A DNA stretch of 64,000 nucleotides from Mesorhizobium sp. J8 (GCF_016591715.1 NZ_AP024109.1:3100001-3164000); one strand, 5' to 3'; positions 41,116-49,476 are shown, counted from the stretch's first letter. The notes: generated by a model from the letters alone, not told the origin. Numbers and translations are program-made.

Positions 41116-41769
41116 CTATGTGGCCGGACTCTTCTCTGCTTCTTCGGCGGCTTTGATGCCGCGATCGATCTTGGCTGTCAGGACAAAGAGAAAGTTGCCG
41201 AGAGCTTCCGCGAATTCCACTGACTGTCTGGCCTCGTCGGCCGAGACGTGCGGTCGCTTTTCGTCGGCGTGTCGTGGACGATTTGAGCCGAGGCGTACGG
41301 AGTGTGCCCACTTAGCCATACCATCTGTAAGGAGATTCTGCTTTAGGGCGTCGTCGATTCGCGAATAGAGGCTTCCATCGACGAGCTTGTGGGCCTTGAG
41401 CATTGCATCCACGGCGCTGCCAGCCATCACCGCTGCAGCATCCGGTGCGTGCAGCGTCTCATAAGCCTGCTGTAGAAACTTCCTGGCGGGATCGGGGATA
41501 TCTTCGTGGGCAATTTTAGCTGCAGGGAAGATCGCAGTCGAAAACATACGGCCATCGCTATCAAAGCGCATCGTCACTGACGACACTCCTGAGCAAGTAT
41601 TGCAACGGAACGCCGCCCAATGCTCCTCGCCGAACTTTAGCCAACGGTCTGCCCAAACACGAACTAAGTTGGGGCTCGCGATGTCACAATGCGGGCAGCG
41701 ACCCACACCAAAAAGGTTGTCGCCGGGTTGGTATCCTGCGTTTGTTGTGACACCTATAGAGTATGGCAT
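41116..41769 (-). CDS. DUF4145 domain protein with zinc-ribbon
   Basis: The 217-aa protein has two CxxC pairs (GRCPHCDIAS and RCNTCSGVS, residues ~23-61) forming a zinc ribbon, then a helical DUF4145 region (PDPARKFLQQAYETLHAPDA, AAVMAGSAVDAMLKA, ADEARQSVEFAEALGNFLFV). DUF4145 proteins occur alone or fused to restriction enzymes and are frequent in defence and mobile islands. Molecular function unknown. Confidence 0.75.
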   Translation of the reverse strand: MPYSIGVTTNAGYQPGDNLFGVGRCPHCDIASPNLVRVWADRWLKFGEEHWAAFRCNTCSGVSSVTMRFDSDGRMFSTAIFPAAKIAHEDIPDPARKFLQQAYETLHAPDAAAVMAGSAVDAMLKAHKLVDGSLYSRIDDALKQNLLTDGMAKWAHSVRLGSNRPRHADEKRPHVSADEARQSVEFAEALGNFLFVLTAKIDRGIKAAEEAEKSPAT

Positions 41770-42190
41770 CCTATTCGCCCATTATGTCGCGTTTCATGTC
41801 GCATGGAGTTGCCGATAGTCGCAGGAAACCCCTGGAAATCAACGGTAGTGGATTGCAACACGATGCAACATAAAATCAGGCGCCTGCAACCTCTCGGTTG
41901 CTTCTAAGTGCCTGATTTTATTTGGAGAAATGGTAGTAGCGGGAGCCCGTCTCGTACAATCCCCCCGACGCAAATCCCGTTCGGGTGGACTGAGACAGTT
42001 CGCAAGATCGGCTAAATTAGGAAGCCGGCGTGACAGGCCGAACGGATAACCTCTGCGATCAAAGAAATTTCGGCGTGTTTCGAGCGGATGTGGATAAACC
42101 GGGAAGTTTGAATAGTCTCACAGACTTGTGATTGCACTTAATCCTCTTCTGACGAGACAATACGGTTGTCAGAGGCATCGGGGGGAGAAG
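41770..42190. other. Intergenic region with nested hairpin
   Basis: No gene. Outer arms ATAAAATCAGGC (41870-41881) and GCCTGATTTTAT (41910-41921) pair perfectly over 12 bp. Inside, GCAACC-TCTC-GGTTGC makes a second stem. On both strands the outer stem is followed by T/A-rich sequence, as in a bidirectional terminator. Confidence 0.6.
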
Positions 42191-42550
42191 ATGTCCTACA
42201 AAGCGAAAGCTTTCGCTGTGTTGGTCGCGACGTCACAAACAAGTGTCGCAATGGCCGACAGCTACATTTGTGAGACTGTAAACAGCGATTGGCGGAAATT
42301 CAGCATACATATAACAGGCGCGATCCAATACGTAGTCGTTGGTCCAACTGGCAAATCCTACGAAGTAGGGACCGGCGTTTTCTTATTCGGCCTCCCCAGA
42401 GGCGATAGGAAAGTCGAGACGGGAACTTCCACGATTACAGCCTTCGGAGCGGGCGGCCTGTTCGTTAGAGCCACTGGCGCAGAGCCCTTCAAGGTGTGTG
42501 TTACATCCGACGGGTTCTCACCTATTACTGTCTACAGACAGGAATTTTGA
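42191..42550 (+). CDS. Small secreted hypothetical protein
   Basis: From ATG 42191 (GGGGGAGAAG ribosome-binding site) the 119-aa product has a signal peptide (MSYKAKAFAVLVATSQTSVAMA) and a beta-rich body with Cys near both ends (YICETVNSDW; FKVCVTSDGF). It is 16 bp upstream of another secreted-protein gene and likely in one operon with it. Unknown family. Confidence 0.6.
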   Translation: MSYKAKAFAVLVATSQTSVAMADSYICETVNSDWRKFSIHITGAIQYVVVGPTGKSYEVGTGVFLFGLPRGDRKVETGTSTITAFGAGGLFVRATGAEPFKVCVTSDGFSPITVYRQEF

Positions 42551-42566
42551 ACTGTCGGAGGGACAG

Positions 42567-43748
42567 GTGCGTCGAACGATAGCGTTCATTTTAGCTTGCA
42601 CTGCCGGGATTGCCAGCACCCCGAGTCACGCAATCGATCTCAATCTTGGTTTCAAGGCGAGCGCCGACCTGGAGGCCACTGTCGGTCTAGATCAGAAAAC
42701 CCGCGAGTTTGTGGACGGTCTGCCAAAGGAGGTCAGAGAGCAAATTCTGGGCCTTCTAAAAGACGCGTTGCCGTTGATAGATCAGAGTATCAACACGTAT
42801 ATGTTCAGAGTTAACGAGATCCTGGATAAACAAATAAATCACATCGAATGCGCAGCAGTCGGCACGGGTGAAGTTTTGGGAGCGGATTTGAAAAGTTCCC
42901 TCCCTGGTATGCATCCGCCAGAACCTGTAGAGAACCTCCAGAAGGACAAGGATAATACCGTTGGTTCATTCAAAGCAAATACGAAGCCAAATACTTATGC
43001 GCAAGCATATGCAGATTTCCTTTACAGGGCGGCTGTGACAAGCTGTCAAGTGGGGTTTGCAGACCAGGCCGGCGTGGAGGTGGCGGAACTGCAAACGGAT
43101 GTGCGTCCGCGGTGGGAAGTGTGGCATCGTGTTAACGGCACCTGCAATGACGCAGCCGGATGCTACGCAACATTATCCAAAGACTTGAAGGCGCTCTTGG
43201 ATGGGAGCAACCAGCAGGACGTGGCGGCCGTCGATGGTCGGAAGCGATATGCGGCCATCGTTCCGCCACGCGTGCCGAGCTTCTTCGGTCACTGGGATCC
43301 CTCCGCTCATGAGCGAGCTCTTGGAGATTTGCTTGCCATTCAAACGTCTTTAGGAGTTGCGAAAGAGGCGAGACTCGCTGTTGCGAAGGATGCCTTGGCA
43401 GCGGCCTCAGCCTCGGTCTTGTCCGCCGAAGCCGCGATAAGAATGGCGGAGAATGAAGTTGGCGACAAAGGAGTCGAGAGCAACCAGAACGCGGCTCAAC
43501 ATGCCGATGCTGCAGTTGCAGATGCTGAGAGAATCCGGAACGAGCTGGATCTTGCAGTCTCGAAGGTCCCGGAGGACGCACATGAGGCAGATGCGTTGCG
43601 GGCACGATTTAAGGTGGTGGAGGACGCGGTTAAGGCTACCAAAGATGCGGCCTCAGGTTGGATCAACGCAATCAATGCTCGTGCTCACGCCGCAGTACAA
43701 GCCAAGCAACAGAGCGACGAATTGAAAGACGCCAGGCGGCCACATTAA
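42567..43748 (+). CDS. Secreted coiled-coil-rich hypothetical protein
   Basis: GTG 42567 follows CGGAGGGACAG and starts a signal peptide (VRRTIAFILACTAGIASTPSHA). The remaining ~370 residues are helical. They include KTREFVDGLPKEVREQILGL, an N-proximal amphipathic region, a middle domain with three Cys, and a C-terminal Ala/Glu/Asp-rich coiled coil (LAVAKDALAAASASVLSAEA…VSKVPEDAHEADALRARFKV). It resembles no family I can name. The base composition is lower in GC than the core genes, suggesting recent acquisition. Confidence 0.65.
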   Translation: MRRTIAFILACTAGIASTPSHAIDLNLGFKASADLEATVGLDQKTREFVDGLPKEVREQILGLLKDALPLIDQSINTYMFRVNEILDKQINHIECAAVGTGEVLGADLKSSLPGMHPPEPVENLQKDKDNTVGSFKANTKPNTYAQAYADFLYRAAVTSCQVGFADQAGVEVAELQTDVRPRWEVWHRVNGTCNDAAGCYATLSKDLKALLDGSNQQDVAAVDGRKRYAAIVPPRVPSFFGHWDPSAHERALGDLLAIQTSLGVAKEARLAVAKDALAAASASVLSAEAAIRMAENEVGDKGVESNQNAAQHADAAVADAERIRNELDLAVSKVPEDAHEADALRARFKVVEDAVKATKDAASGWINAINARAHAAVQAKQQSDELKDARRPH

Positions 43749-43754
43749 CCGCCA

Positions 43755-43952
43755 CTACGAGCTAGTGGTCAGGTCAAATAAGATCGACCGCGATCGCTCA
43801 GCCGCGAACGTGCCAATGTATGACTGAAGATCGCTATCCGAATGTAGAGCACCGATCGCACGCAAGACCGCGATTCCAGCGGCGATCGAGACAGGACCTG
43901 GGTTGTCCGCCAGCAGCTTATCCAGCGCAGCTACGATGTCAGACACATCCAT
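43755..43952 (-). CDS. Small hypothetical protein
   Basis: The 65-aa product (MDVSDIVAALDKLLADNPGP…) is helical and hydrophobic in the centre (VSIAAGIAVLRAIGAL). Its start overlaps the next leftward gene by 14 bp. Unknown; probably part of the small-gene cassette of this island. Confidence 0.45.
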   Translation of the reverse strand: MDVSDIVAALDKLLADNPGPVSIAAGIAVLRAIGALHSDSDLQSYIGTFAAERSRSILFDLTTSS

Positions 43953-44196
43953 CTCCTATATTGGCATAAACTGCGCCGCAGATCTTCCTCACGTCGCGGA
44001 GGTTAGCGTCAATGCGCTTGCAGCCCCTGCGCCGGGCGATCTCGGCGCCGAGGTCGGTCAGCGTCCTGTCCCCGCCGGCCGCAAGCATCTCTGCCTTGTC
44101 GTATTTGGCTCGCATCCGGCATTTCTCGCATGTGACAATGATTTTGGCAGCCGGATAGCGAGAGAGGATTGCCGTGGTGCTTAGTGTGGTGCTCAC
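43939..44196 (-). CDS. Small Cys-rich (zinc-ribbon-like) protein
   Basis: I use the GTG at 44196, which overlaps the stop of the preceding reading frame (GTGA). The 85-aa product has IIVTCEKCRMRAKYDKAEML with CxxC and a distal Cys pair region (RGCKRIDANLRDVRKICGAV). This CxxCRxRAKYDK type is widespread in rhizobial prophages and islands. Function unknown, probably nucleic-acid related. Confidence 0.6.
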   Translation of the reverse strand: MSTTLSTTAILSRYPAAKIIVTCEKCRMRAKYDKAEMLAAGGDRTLTDLGAEIARRRGCKRIDANLRDVRKICGAVYANIGDGCV

Positions 44197-44512
44197 GCCG
44201 GATCTTCCCGCCAAACCGGCACGCGATTGACCTTGATTGCACCAGGCGACCGATGCGAAGACCGACGGCCTCGCGGCCGGTAGGCACGAACGCCACGACG
44301 TCGAGCCGTCCGTGATCCCGCCCGCCGGTTTCGCATGTCATCCGCTCAGCAAGCGAATCGACATCGACGTCGCCGAAGATCTGGATCAGGTCCGAAGGCT
44401 GGTAATTGTGCTGCCGCTTGCAATAGCGGCAGGTCACGCGGACCATGCGCAGCGTGTCGATCAGGTTCGACAGCGGATAGTCGCAGTACTTCGGGCCATA
44501 GCTCTCGGGCAT
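44193..44512 (-). pseudogene. Cys-rich phage-type protein with C-terminal frameshift
   Basis: ATG 44512 starts MPESYGPKYCDYPLSNLIDT, followed by VRVTCRYCKRQHNYQPSDLI (CxxC) and GDVDVDSLAERMTCETGG. Near 44240 the expected tail (…AIKVNRVPVWREDPA) is in another frame and ends at TGA 44193-44195, overlapping the next gene's GTG. Without correction the frame runs on into unrelated sequence as far as 44009. A one-base change or sequencing error would explain it. Confidence 0.55.
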
Positions 44513-44588
44513 GAGAACGAAATGAGAACAAATTCCTTGCCCGTCAAGCCGGTTTGTGGAATCTTTTTTGGAGTGGAGGAGATGTCGC

Positions 44589-44813
44589 ATGCCGCTGCGA
44601 TATGCTGTCGAGACGTGCCCGAACAACCCAACGGTGCTGCATATGAAGCTCAACGAAGCCGCAGAGAACGGCGGCCGCGTCGTCAATGTCATCTGGCAGC
44701 CGGAGCACGATGTGATCATGCGTGACGCCACCCAGGATCCGCGCATGCCGGTCGAAGCTGGTTACGTGATCATCCTAGAGTACTTCGAACAGGATCTAGC
44801 AAATGAGCGATGA
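44589..44813 (+). CDS. Small hypothetical protein
   Basis: ATG 44589 follows a GGAGGAGATG region. The 74-aa product (MPLRYAVETCPNNPTVLHMK) contains VVNVIWQPEHDVIMRD, a beta-strand-like core. Its end overlaps the next small gene (44803), making a tight three-gene rightward cassette. Unknown family. Confidence 0.55.
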   Translation: MPLRYAVETCPNNPTVLHMKLNEAAENGGRVVNVIWQPEHDVIMRDATQDPRMPVEAGYVIILEYFEQDLANER

Positions 44814-44982
44814 ACCCAGCCGTCCAGGCGAACAGTCGCCGAGCCGTGAACGAGGTCCGCTTGGCCATCTGTGCGGCCACGAAGGCTGCGGCAAGGATGC
44901 TGGCTGGGGATTTGCCAAGCCGAAACAGGCTTCGCACTGGTTCTGCTACGAGCACCGCGGCGACGGGGAGGCCTACCTTTGA
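44803..44982 (+). CDS. Small Cys/His-rich protein
   Basis: A 59-codon gene starting at ATG 44803, overlapping the previous stop. The product has a probable zinc site: HLCGHEGCGKDAGWGFAKP then WFCYEHRGDG (C-x3-H/C…C-x2-H). Similar tiny proteins occur in rhizobial prophages. The stop overlaps the TTG of the next frame. Confidence 0.55.
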   Translation: MSDEPSRPGEQSPSRERGPLGHLCGHEGCGKDAGWGFAKPKQASHWFCYEHRGDGEAYL

Positions 44983-45227
44983 TTAGAAAGCCACGACGCA
45001 CCGGCGATTATCCCGACCGCGTGGTCGACTGTCAGGAGGCGATGGAGCCGGGTTTTCAGGCGATCATTGATTGCATGATCGAGGCAGGCTGGAACCGCGA
45101 GGAGATCAAACAATCGCTTCGTCGACTGATCGCAGCCGACAACATGACGCAGAAGGAAAACGCCAAGGTGGAAGCAGAGCTGGCGATCGCGCGGGCGATG
45201 ATCCGGGCCGGCCGGCCGAAGCCCTGA
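44979..45227 (+). CDS. Small helical protein
   Basis: A TTG start at 44979 (TTGA overlap with the preceding stop, GGGGAGGCC upstream) gives 82 aa: LIRKPRRTGDYPDRVVDCQE, then FQAIIDCMIEAGWNREEIKQ and a helical end. Such short EAGWxxEE-type proteins are common in rhizobial phage islands. Function unknown. Confidence 0.55.
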   Translation: MIRKPRRTGDYPDRVVDCQEAMEPGFQAIIDCMIEAGWNREEIKQSLRRLIAADNMTQKENAKVEAELAIARAMIRAGRPKP

Positions 45228-45240
45228 TAAGTGTTCCGAC

Positions 45241-45468
45241 CTATCCCCGCTTTGACACCGCGCTATCGTCGAACTCGGCTTCCAACTGGTCGCTCACCGG
45301 CTTCGGTTCGCTACCGAGCGGCGCGCCGTCGAAGCCCTGCAGCCACGCTTCCGCATATTCCGCCCAATATTACGGCGCGATGCGTTCCTTGCCGTCCTTG
45401 CGCGCCTGCTGGCCGTACATCCAAGGATAGGTGACGCGCTCTTGGTCCCTCTTAGCGACCGCCATCAT
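45241..45468 (-). pseudogene. Ribosome-modulation-factor-like small gene with in-frame TAA
   Basis: From ATG 45468 (AGGAC upstream) the frame reads PWMYGQQARKDGKERIAP, then TAA, then YWAEYAEAWLQGFDG and on to a TAG at 45241. The YGxQARxxG…YAEAWLxGFD pattern resembles rhizobial RMF-like small proteins (YxxGxxAxxxG…AWxxGW). One nonsense codon breaks it. Confidence 0.55.
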
Positions 45469-45985
45469 CGTCCTCCCAGAAGTCCTTCAGCATTGCGTGG
45501 CGAAGCGTCTCTTCGCCCTTGAGAAACCGCACTCTGCCCGAAAGTCCCGGCTTCAGCCACTCCGCCTTTTCCTTTCTCAGGCCCTTGGGCGGCGGCGCGC
45601 CGACCTTGCCTTGCACCCGGGCCCATAGCGCCTGACGCTTGTCCGCCTTGAAGGTGACGAAGGCGCCGCCCATGTAACGGCCCTTGTCGGCCATTAGCAC
45701 CATTGCCGACTTGCCGCGCTCGCGCTGCACGCCGATGATCTCCATCACCTTCTCGTCGAAGCATTTGATCTTGCGCCAGATCGTCGTCGGGCCGCTGCGA
45801 TAGATGCTGTCCAGCCGCTTCGAGACGATGCCTTCGAGGTTTGCCTCGCAGGCGAGATGGTAGACAGCGTCGCCCGTGCCAGGCAGCGCCTCGCTGAACT
45901 GGATGCGCCGCCGGCCGGAACAAGCGCCTGTAGCACCTCGCGCCGGTCCTTGAGCGGCATGTGACGCAAGTCATGGCCGTTGAGG
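45452..45985 (-). pseudogene. ATP-dependent DNA ligase, C-terminal remnant
   Basis: The minus strand encodes HLNGHDLRHMPLKDRREVLQ in one frame, then, after a frameshift near 45915, IQFSEALPGTGDAVYHLACE, ANLEGIVSKRLDSIYRSG and WRKIKCFDEKVMEIIGVQ. These are the nucleotidyltransferase motifs IIIa-V (EGIVSKR, WRKIK) of LigD/LigC-like ATP-dependent ligases, followed by an OB-fold (RYMGGAFVTFKADKRQALWA). The adenylation Lys motif is missing. The truncation point near 45985 adjoins an unrelated plus-strand frame. Confidence 0.78.
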
Positions 45986-46377
45986 TGGATGGGAGTGGAA
46001 CAAGCCTGACATTGCTTTGGCCAAAGTATGTTGGCGACGATCCTGTAGATACGGTGGATGAGCTTCAGAGCCAAGTCGAAACGCTCAAAGGCAAATTGAA
46101 AGACGTAGTTGACAGTGAGCCTAAGCACGTTTCCGAAGCCGTCGCGAGTGCCGTCTCGAATCTTGCAGGCACGCTAAAGGGCGTAGTGGCGTTCGCGCAT
46201 GAGGATGCGCCGTGCCCAGTTGGTTACAATGATCTTGGGGTACTCCTGATTCCTCGTTTCCAACCTAGTTTTGATACGTCCAGTTTTGTCAGTCCCGGCG
46301 GCAAGGCAGGATCCGGCGACTACAATGGGAACCCGAATATCCGGCTAGATCATGTAAAGCTCTGCACTAGGCCTTGA
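45973..46377 (+). CDS. Hypothetical protein, possibly truncated at its N-terminus
   Basis: From ATG 45973 the 134-aa product has a Thr/Leu-rich start, a heptad-like segment (TVDELQSQVETLKGKLKDVV) and a C-terminal part (VVAFAHEDAPCPVGYNDLGV…) that resembles secreted or phage-collar-type proteins (VVAFxxxxxCPxGWxxxG). The start lies in the ligase-remnant junction, so the original N-terminus (a signal peptide) may be lost. GC content is below that of the surroundings. Confidence 0.45.
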   Translation: MAVEVDGSGTSLTLLWPKYVGDDPVDTVDELQSQVETLKGKLKDVVDSEPKHVSEAVASAVSNLAGTLKGVVAFAHEDAPCPVGYNDLGVLLIPRFQPSFDTSSFVSPGGKAGSGDYNGNPNIRLDHVKLCTRP

Positions 46378-46399
46378 TGCTGGCAAGCGCCGTGACTGG

Positions 46400-46750
46400 T
46401 CACTTCCTGCGAGCAATTACCATCGTCTGGTTGCGAATCTCCTGGCGGAGGTCGGACACCTCGCCCGTGAAGTGGTTGATCGCCTCGATCAGGCGATACC
46501 CGAGTTGCCGGCTCTTCTCGGCGTCCGTCCGTTGCGCACCAGCCTCGCGCGTGTGCGCCTCGATCGCTTCCGCAAGCTGCTTGACGGCCTTGCTGTCGAC
46601 CAGCGCGCCGGCGACCTCGAGCTGATGCTCCAGCGGCATCGGGTTCTTCTTCCTGTAGCGCAGTCCGAAGGCGGCCAGAACGCCAAGGAGAACAAGGCCG
46701 AGGAAGTTGGCGAACTGGATAAGCTGTTCGACCGGCATGCCGAAGATCAT
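46400..46750 (-). CDS. Small membrane protein with coiled coil
   Basis: I prefer ATG 46750 (MIFGMPVEQLIQFANFLGLV) to the longer opening to 46831. The 116-aa product has one transmembrane helix (FANFLGLVLLGVLAAFGLRY) and a coiled-coil C-terminus (LAEAIEAHTREAGAQRTDAE…FTGEVSDLRQEIRNQ). It resembles phage-encoded small membrane proteins of unknown function. Confidence 0.55.
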   Translation of the reverse strand: MIFGMPVEQLIQFANFLGLVLLGVLAAFGLRYRKKNPMPLEHQLEVAGALVDSKAVKQLAEAIEAHTREAGAQRTDAEKSRQLGYRLIEAINHFTGEVSDLRQEIRNQTMVIARRK

Positions 46751-47098
46751 CAAGGCCTCCGAAGCGTGGCGCCGACATCGGCCCACGCTCCGCGTCTTGC
46801 CTGCGCCCCGGCGAGACTGTTGCATGACCATGTCGCCGGAGACGTCTTCAACCGGCGCCCGAGCCGAAGCTCTACTTGAAGCACGTGCCGACCATGGAGC
46901 CCAGCGCAGCCCCGGCCAAATCGTTGGGTCGCCGAATAGCTGAACTTGGCATTTGGGCAGGAGTGACCCTTCTAGGGTTCAAGATGGCAGGAGTAGTATA
47001 GTGGGGAAAAGCGACCTTAGTGCTTTTCCGCTGCCTAGGGCTCGTTTACCAGTTCTCACTGGGTTTGCCGTCCTTCGACGGATCGGTGGGAGCGAATT
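46751..47098. other. Leader region of the CBASS-like operon
   Basis: No intact gene. A short minus-strand frame near 46870-46950 (MPSSAIRRPNDLAGAALGSM…) may be a remnant of a small secreted protein. GGAAAAGC (47005-47012) and GCTTTTCC (47022-47029) form a perfect 8-bp hairpin with a 9-nt loop, about 70 bp before the S-4TM start, a candidate regulatory site. Confidence 0.45.
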
Positions 47099-47948
47099 TT
47101 GTCTATTTCTGCAGAGACTCTTGTCGGCTATCAAAGGGCCGAGTTTGCTAAAGCATCCAAGAAGCGCGTCTGGCTGTTTTTGCTTCAATTGGCGATCGCC
47201 GTGCCTGCGGCAGCTTCAGTCCTAATCACCAACGACACCTGGGTCTACATCCTCTCGATTGTGGGCTTTGTTTTGCTTGTTTTGTGGTGGCGGGCATTCG
47301 TTGGATATCAGCGCACACGCAATGCGGCGCAAGCAGCGCGACGAGCCGCATTGTTGGTAGGAGGCTTAGGTGGTGAATTAACCCCAGACGCGACGCTGAC
47401 GTTCAGACGTATGATGACGGTCACGGAAGAGGAGGCGGCAGAGCATCAGAAATCAGACTACTTCGCGACAGCATCGTCGCCCGGACCAGCGAGACTGGGG
47501 GAGATGCTCGAAGAATCTCAGCGGCCATCTCCAGGGCTTAAGCGCCAACGCAATGCTTGGCGTGCTGGTCGTCTTCGCTGTCATCTTCGCCTTAATGGCC
47601 TTCGCTGCCCTGCCTTTTACTGATAAGGCTACAACCCTGACAATACTCCGAATCTTTCTTGCCCTGCTCGTATTCGCGTTCTCTTCAGACGTTCTCGGGG
47701 CCTATTTAGGTCATCGGAACGCCGCCCGTGACATCGAAAGCGTTCGGATGAGGCTTCAACTAGCCCGAGCGGGCAACTTTCCCCTTACCGACGTAATCCT
47801 GCTTATGGGAGAATACAACCTGGCTGTCGAAAGTGCTCCGGAGGGGGTGCCCTACACCTATTCGTTGTCGGAGAAGCGACTCAACAGCCTTTGGGCCGAA
47901 TACGTCGCCAACTTACAGCAGATCAAACAGAAACCGCAGGCGGCGTAA
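47099..47948 (+). pseudogene. S-4TM family (SMODS-associated) membrane effector, frameshifted
   Basis: A TTG start at 47099 follows GGTGGGAGCGAA. The first frame gives LVGYQRAEFAKASKKRVWLF and two transmembrane helices (LLQLAIAVPAAASVLIT; VYILSIVGFVLLVLWWRAF), then a linker to LGEMLEES at ~47515. From there the protein continues in the +1 frame: SGHLQGLSANAMLGVLVVFA, a third and fourth helix (LTILRIFLALLVFAFSSDVL) and a C-terminus ending at TAA 47946. Four helices in two pairs with a cytoplasmic linker, next to a CD-NTase, define the S-4TM effector of CBASS-like systems, thought to form pores when activated by a cyclic nucleotide. The single frameshift lacks a slippery heptamer, so it is probably a mutation or sequencing error. 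Confidence 0.72.
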
Positions 47949-49399
47949 TGAAACACGTCGACCTGTTTAGGAATTTCCTCAACGACGAGGTCAATCTCAA
48001 CCAGACTCGTGTCGACAGTCTGGAAACGAGCATCGATGCGATCAAGAAGTTTGTCCGCGAAAGTGATTGGGAACCAAAGATTGTCAGATGGGTGGGCCAG
48101 GGTTCTTGGGCTCACAAGACCATCATAAAGCCCGTCGACGCGGGAGAGTTTGACGCCGATCTTCTGGTCATGGTTTCGCCGGTCGAGGGCTGGGAGGCGA
48201 CGAACTACATCGACGAGCTTTATTGGGAATTCAAGGCAAGCTCCACATACGGCGACATGGTGCGCCGCTATTCTCATTGTGTCACAATTTCATATGCAAA
48301 CGACAAAAAGATCGATATCGCCCCTTGCGTGATCGGACGCGCTTATGCTGGCAGCATCGAAGTTTGCAACAGAAACACCAACCAGTTCGAGAAGTCAGCT
48401 CCGGAAGAGTATACGTCCTGGCTTATTCAGCGAAACACTTGGTCAGGAAGCAATAGCTTCCGGAAAGTCACTCGCCTCATTAAGTATCTGCGCGACATCA
48501 AAGGCACGTTCAAGTGTACGTCAATTATGCTCACCACGCTGCTGGGGGAGCGAGTATCGGCCTTCGACCAGAATTCAGCAAACGTCGCCGACACACCGAC
48601 CACTTTGAAGACAATTTTTGATCGCTTGGACGATTGGCTTCAGGCGCGCGAAGTGAAGCCAATGGTCAGCAACCCGTGTCTCTATGGTGAAGACTTCGCA
48701 TCAGACATGACGCAGGACCAGTACGCCAACCTGCGAACGGTGATCCACCGCTACAGAGGTTGGATCGACGACGCATTTGCCGAAACCGACCGGAGTGAAA
48801 GCATCGGCAAGTGGCAGCGCGTTTTCGGTGAAGCCTTTGCGAAAGACGTGGTGCTTGAGGAGGCTGTCGAAGTTTCCAAGACGGCTGTTGCGAGCGCGCG
48901 CCAAGTCTTCGGTGCGATAGCGGACACATCCGGCGACTTGGTCACCCTGCTCGGGCGCTTCGGAGCACAAGTCATCCCCAGAGGCATTAGAAACCTCCCT
49001 CATATGAGACGTCCGACGTGGCAAGTGTCTCCGACCCCGTCCATGTCGGTCGTTGTGAAGGCGGAGCTGTACGCGTCGCGTGGTTTCAACAAATTGAGAG
49101 ACATCAATTCAGCGGACATTTTGCCGCCAGGTCGCTGGGTCCAATTTCGGGCCACTGCCGCCAACGGCCTGCCGCTGATCGGCGAAGAATACGATGTTCA
49201 ATGGAGAATAACTAACACTGGTCGGGTGGCCCGGGCCCACAATGCGCTACGCGGAGAGTTCTACCCGTCCGATACCCGAGGCTATCGCTGGGAGCGCCTC
49301 GAATATCGAGGGGTCCATGTGGCCGAAGCGTTCGTCATTCGGAAGAGGGGCAACATTCAAATCGGAAAGAGCGAACCATTCTTGGTCGCGGTGGAATAG
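47948..49399 (+). CDS. CBASS CD-NTase (SMODS nucleotidyltransferase) with AGS-C sensor domain
   Basis: ATG 47948 overlaps the effector stop (TAATG). The 483-aa protein has the pol-beta-type active site: the GS motif in WVGQGSWAHKT (residues ~48-58), the metal-binding pair D69/D71 in EFDADLLVMV and the third carboxylate D123 in KIDIAPCV. All three are present, so it should be catalytically competent. Residues ~150-260 form the helical OAS1-like half (WLIQRNTWSGSNSFRKVTRL). The last ~120 residues are the adenylyl/guanylyl-and-SMODS C-terminal sensor domain (LPLIGEEYDVQWRITNTG, RWERLEYRGVHVAEAFVIRK). CD-NTases make cyclic di- or trinucleotides on phage infection and activate the effector. Confidence 0.85.
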   Translation: MKHVDLFRNFLNDEVNLNQTRVDSLETSIDAIKKFVRESDWEPKIVRWVGQGSWAHKTIIKPVDAGEFDADLLVMVSPVEGWEATNYIDELYWEFKASSTYGDMVRRYSHCVTISYANDKKIDIAPCVIGRAYAGSIEVCNRNTNQFEKSAPEEYTSWLIQRNTWSGSNSFRKVTRLIKYLRDIKGTFKCTSIMLTTLLGERVSAFDQNSANVADTPTTLKTIFDRLDDWLQAREVKPMVSNPCLYGEDFASDMTQDQYANLRTVIHRYRGWIDDAFAETDRSESIGKWQRVFGEAFAKDVVLEEAVEVSKTAVASARQVFGAIADTSGDLVTLLGRFGAQVIPRGIRNLPHMRRPTWQVSPTPSMSVVVKAELYASRGFNKLRDINSADILPPGRWVQFRATAANGLPLIGEEYDVQWRITNTGRVARAHNALRGEFYPSDTRGYRWERLEYRGVHVAEAFVIRKRGNIQIGKSEPFLVAVE

Positions 49400-49476
49400 G
49401 CCGGCTTGAGCAGAGACCTGCAGATGCCAGCCAGTTCGCTGTAGTGGGGGCCAGTTGTTGAAGAAGGGAAAGAGTG

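Noticed and set aside
47500..47560. Programmed ribosomal frameshift in the S-4TM gene
   Set aside because: No A/T-rich slippery heptamer and no clear stimulatory structure at the frame change.
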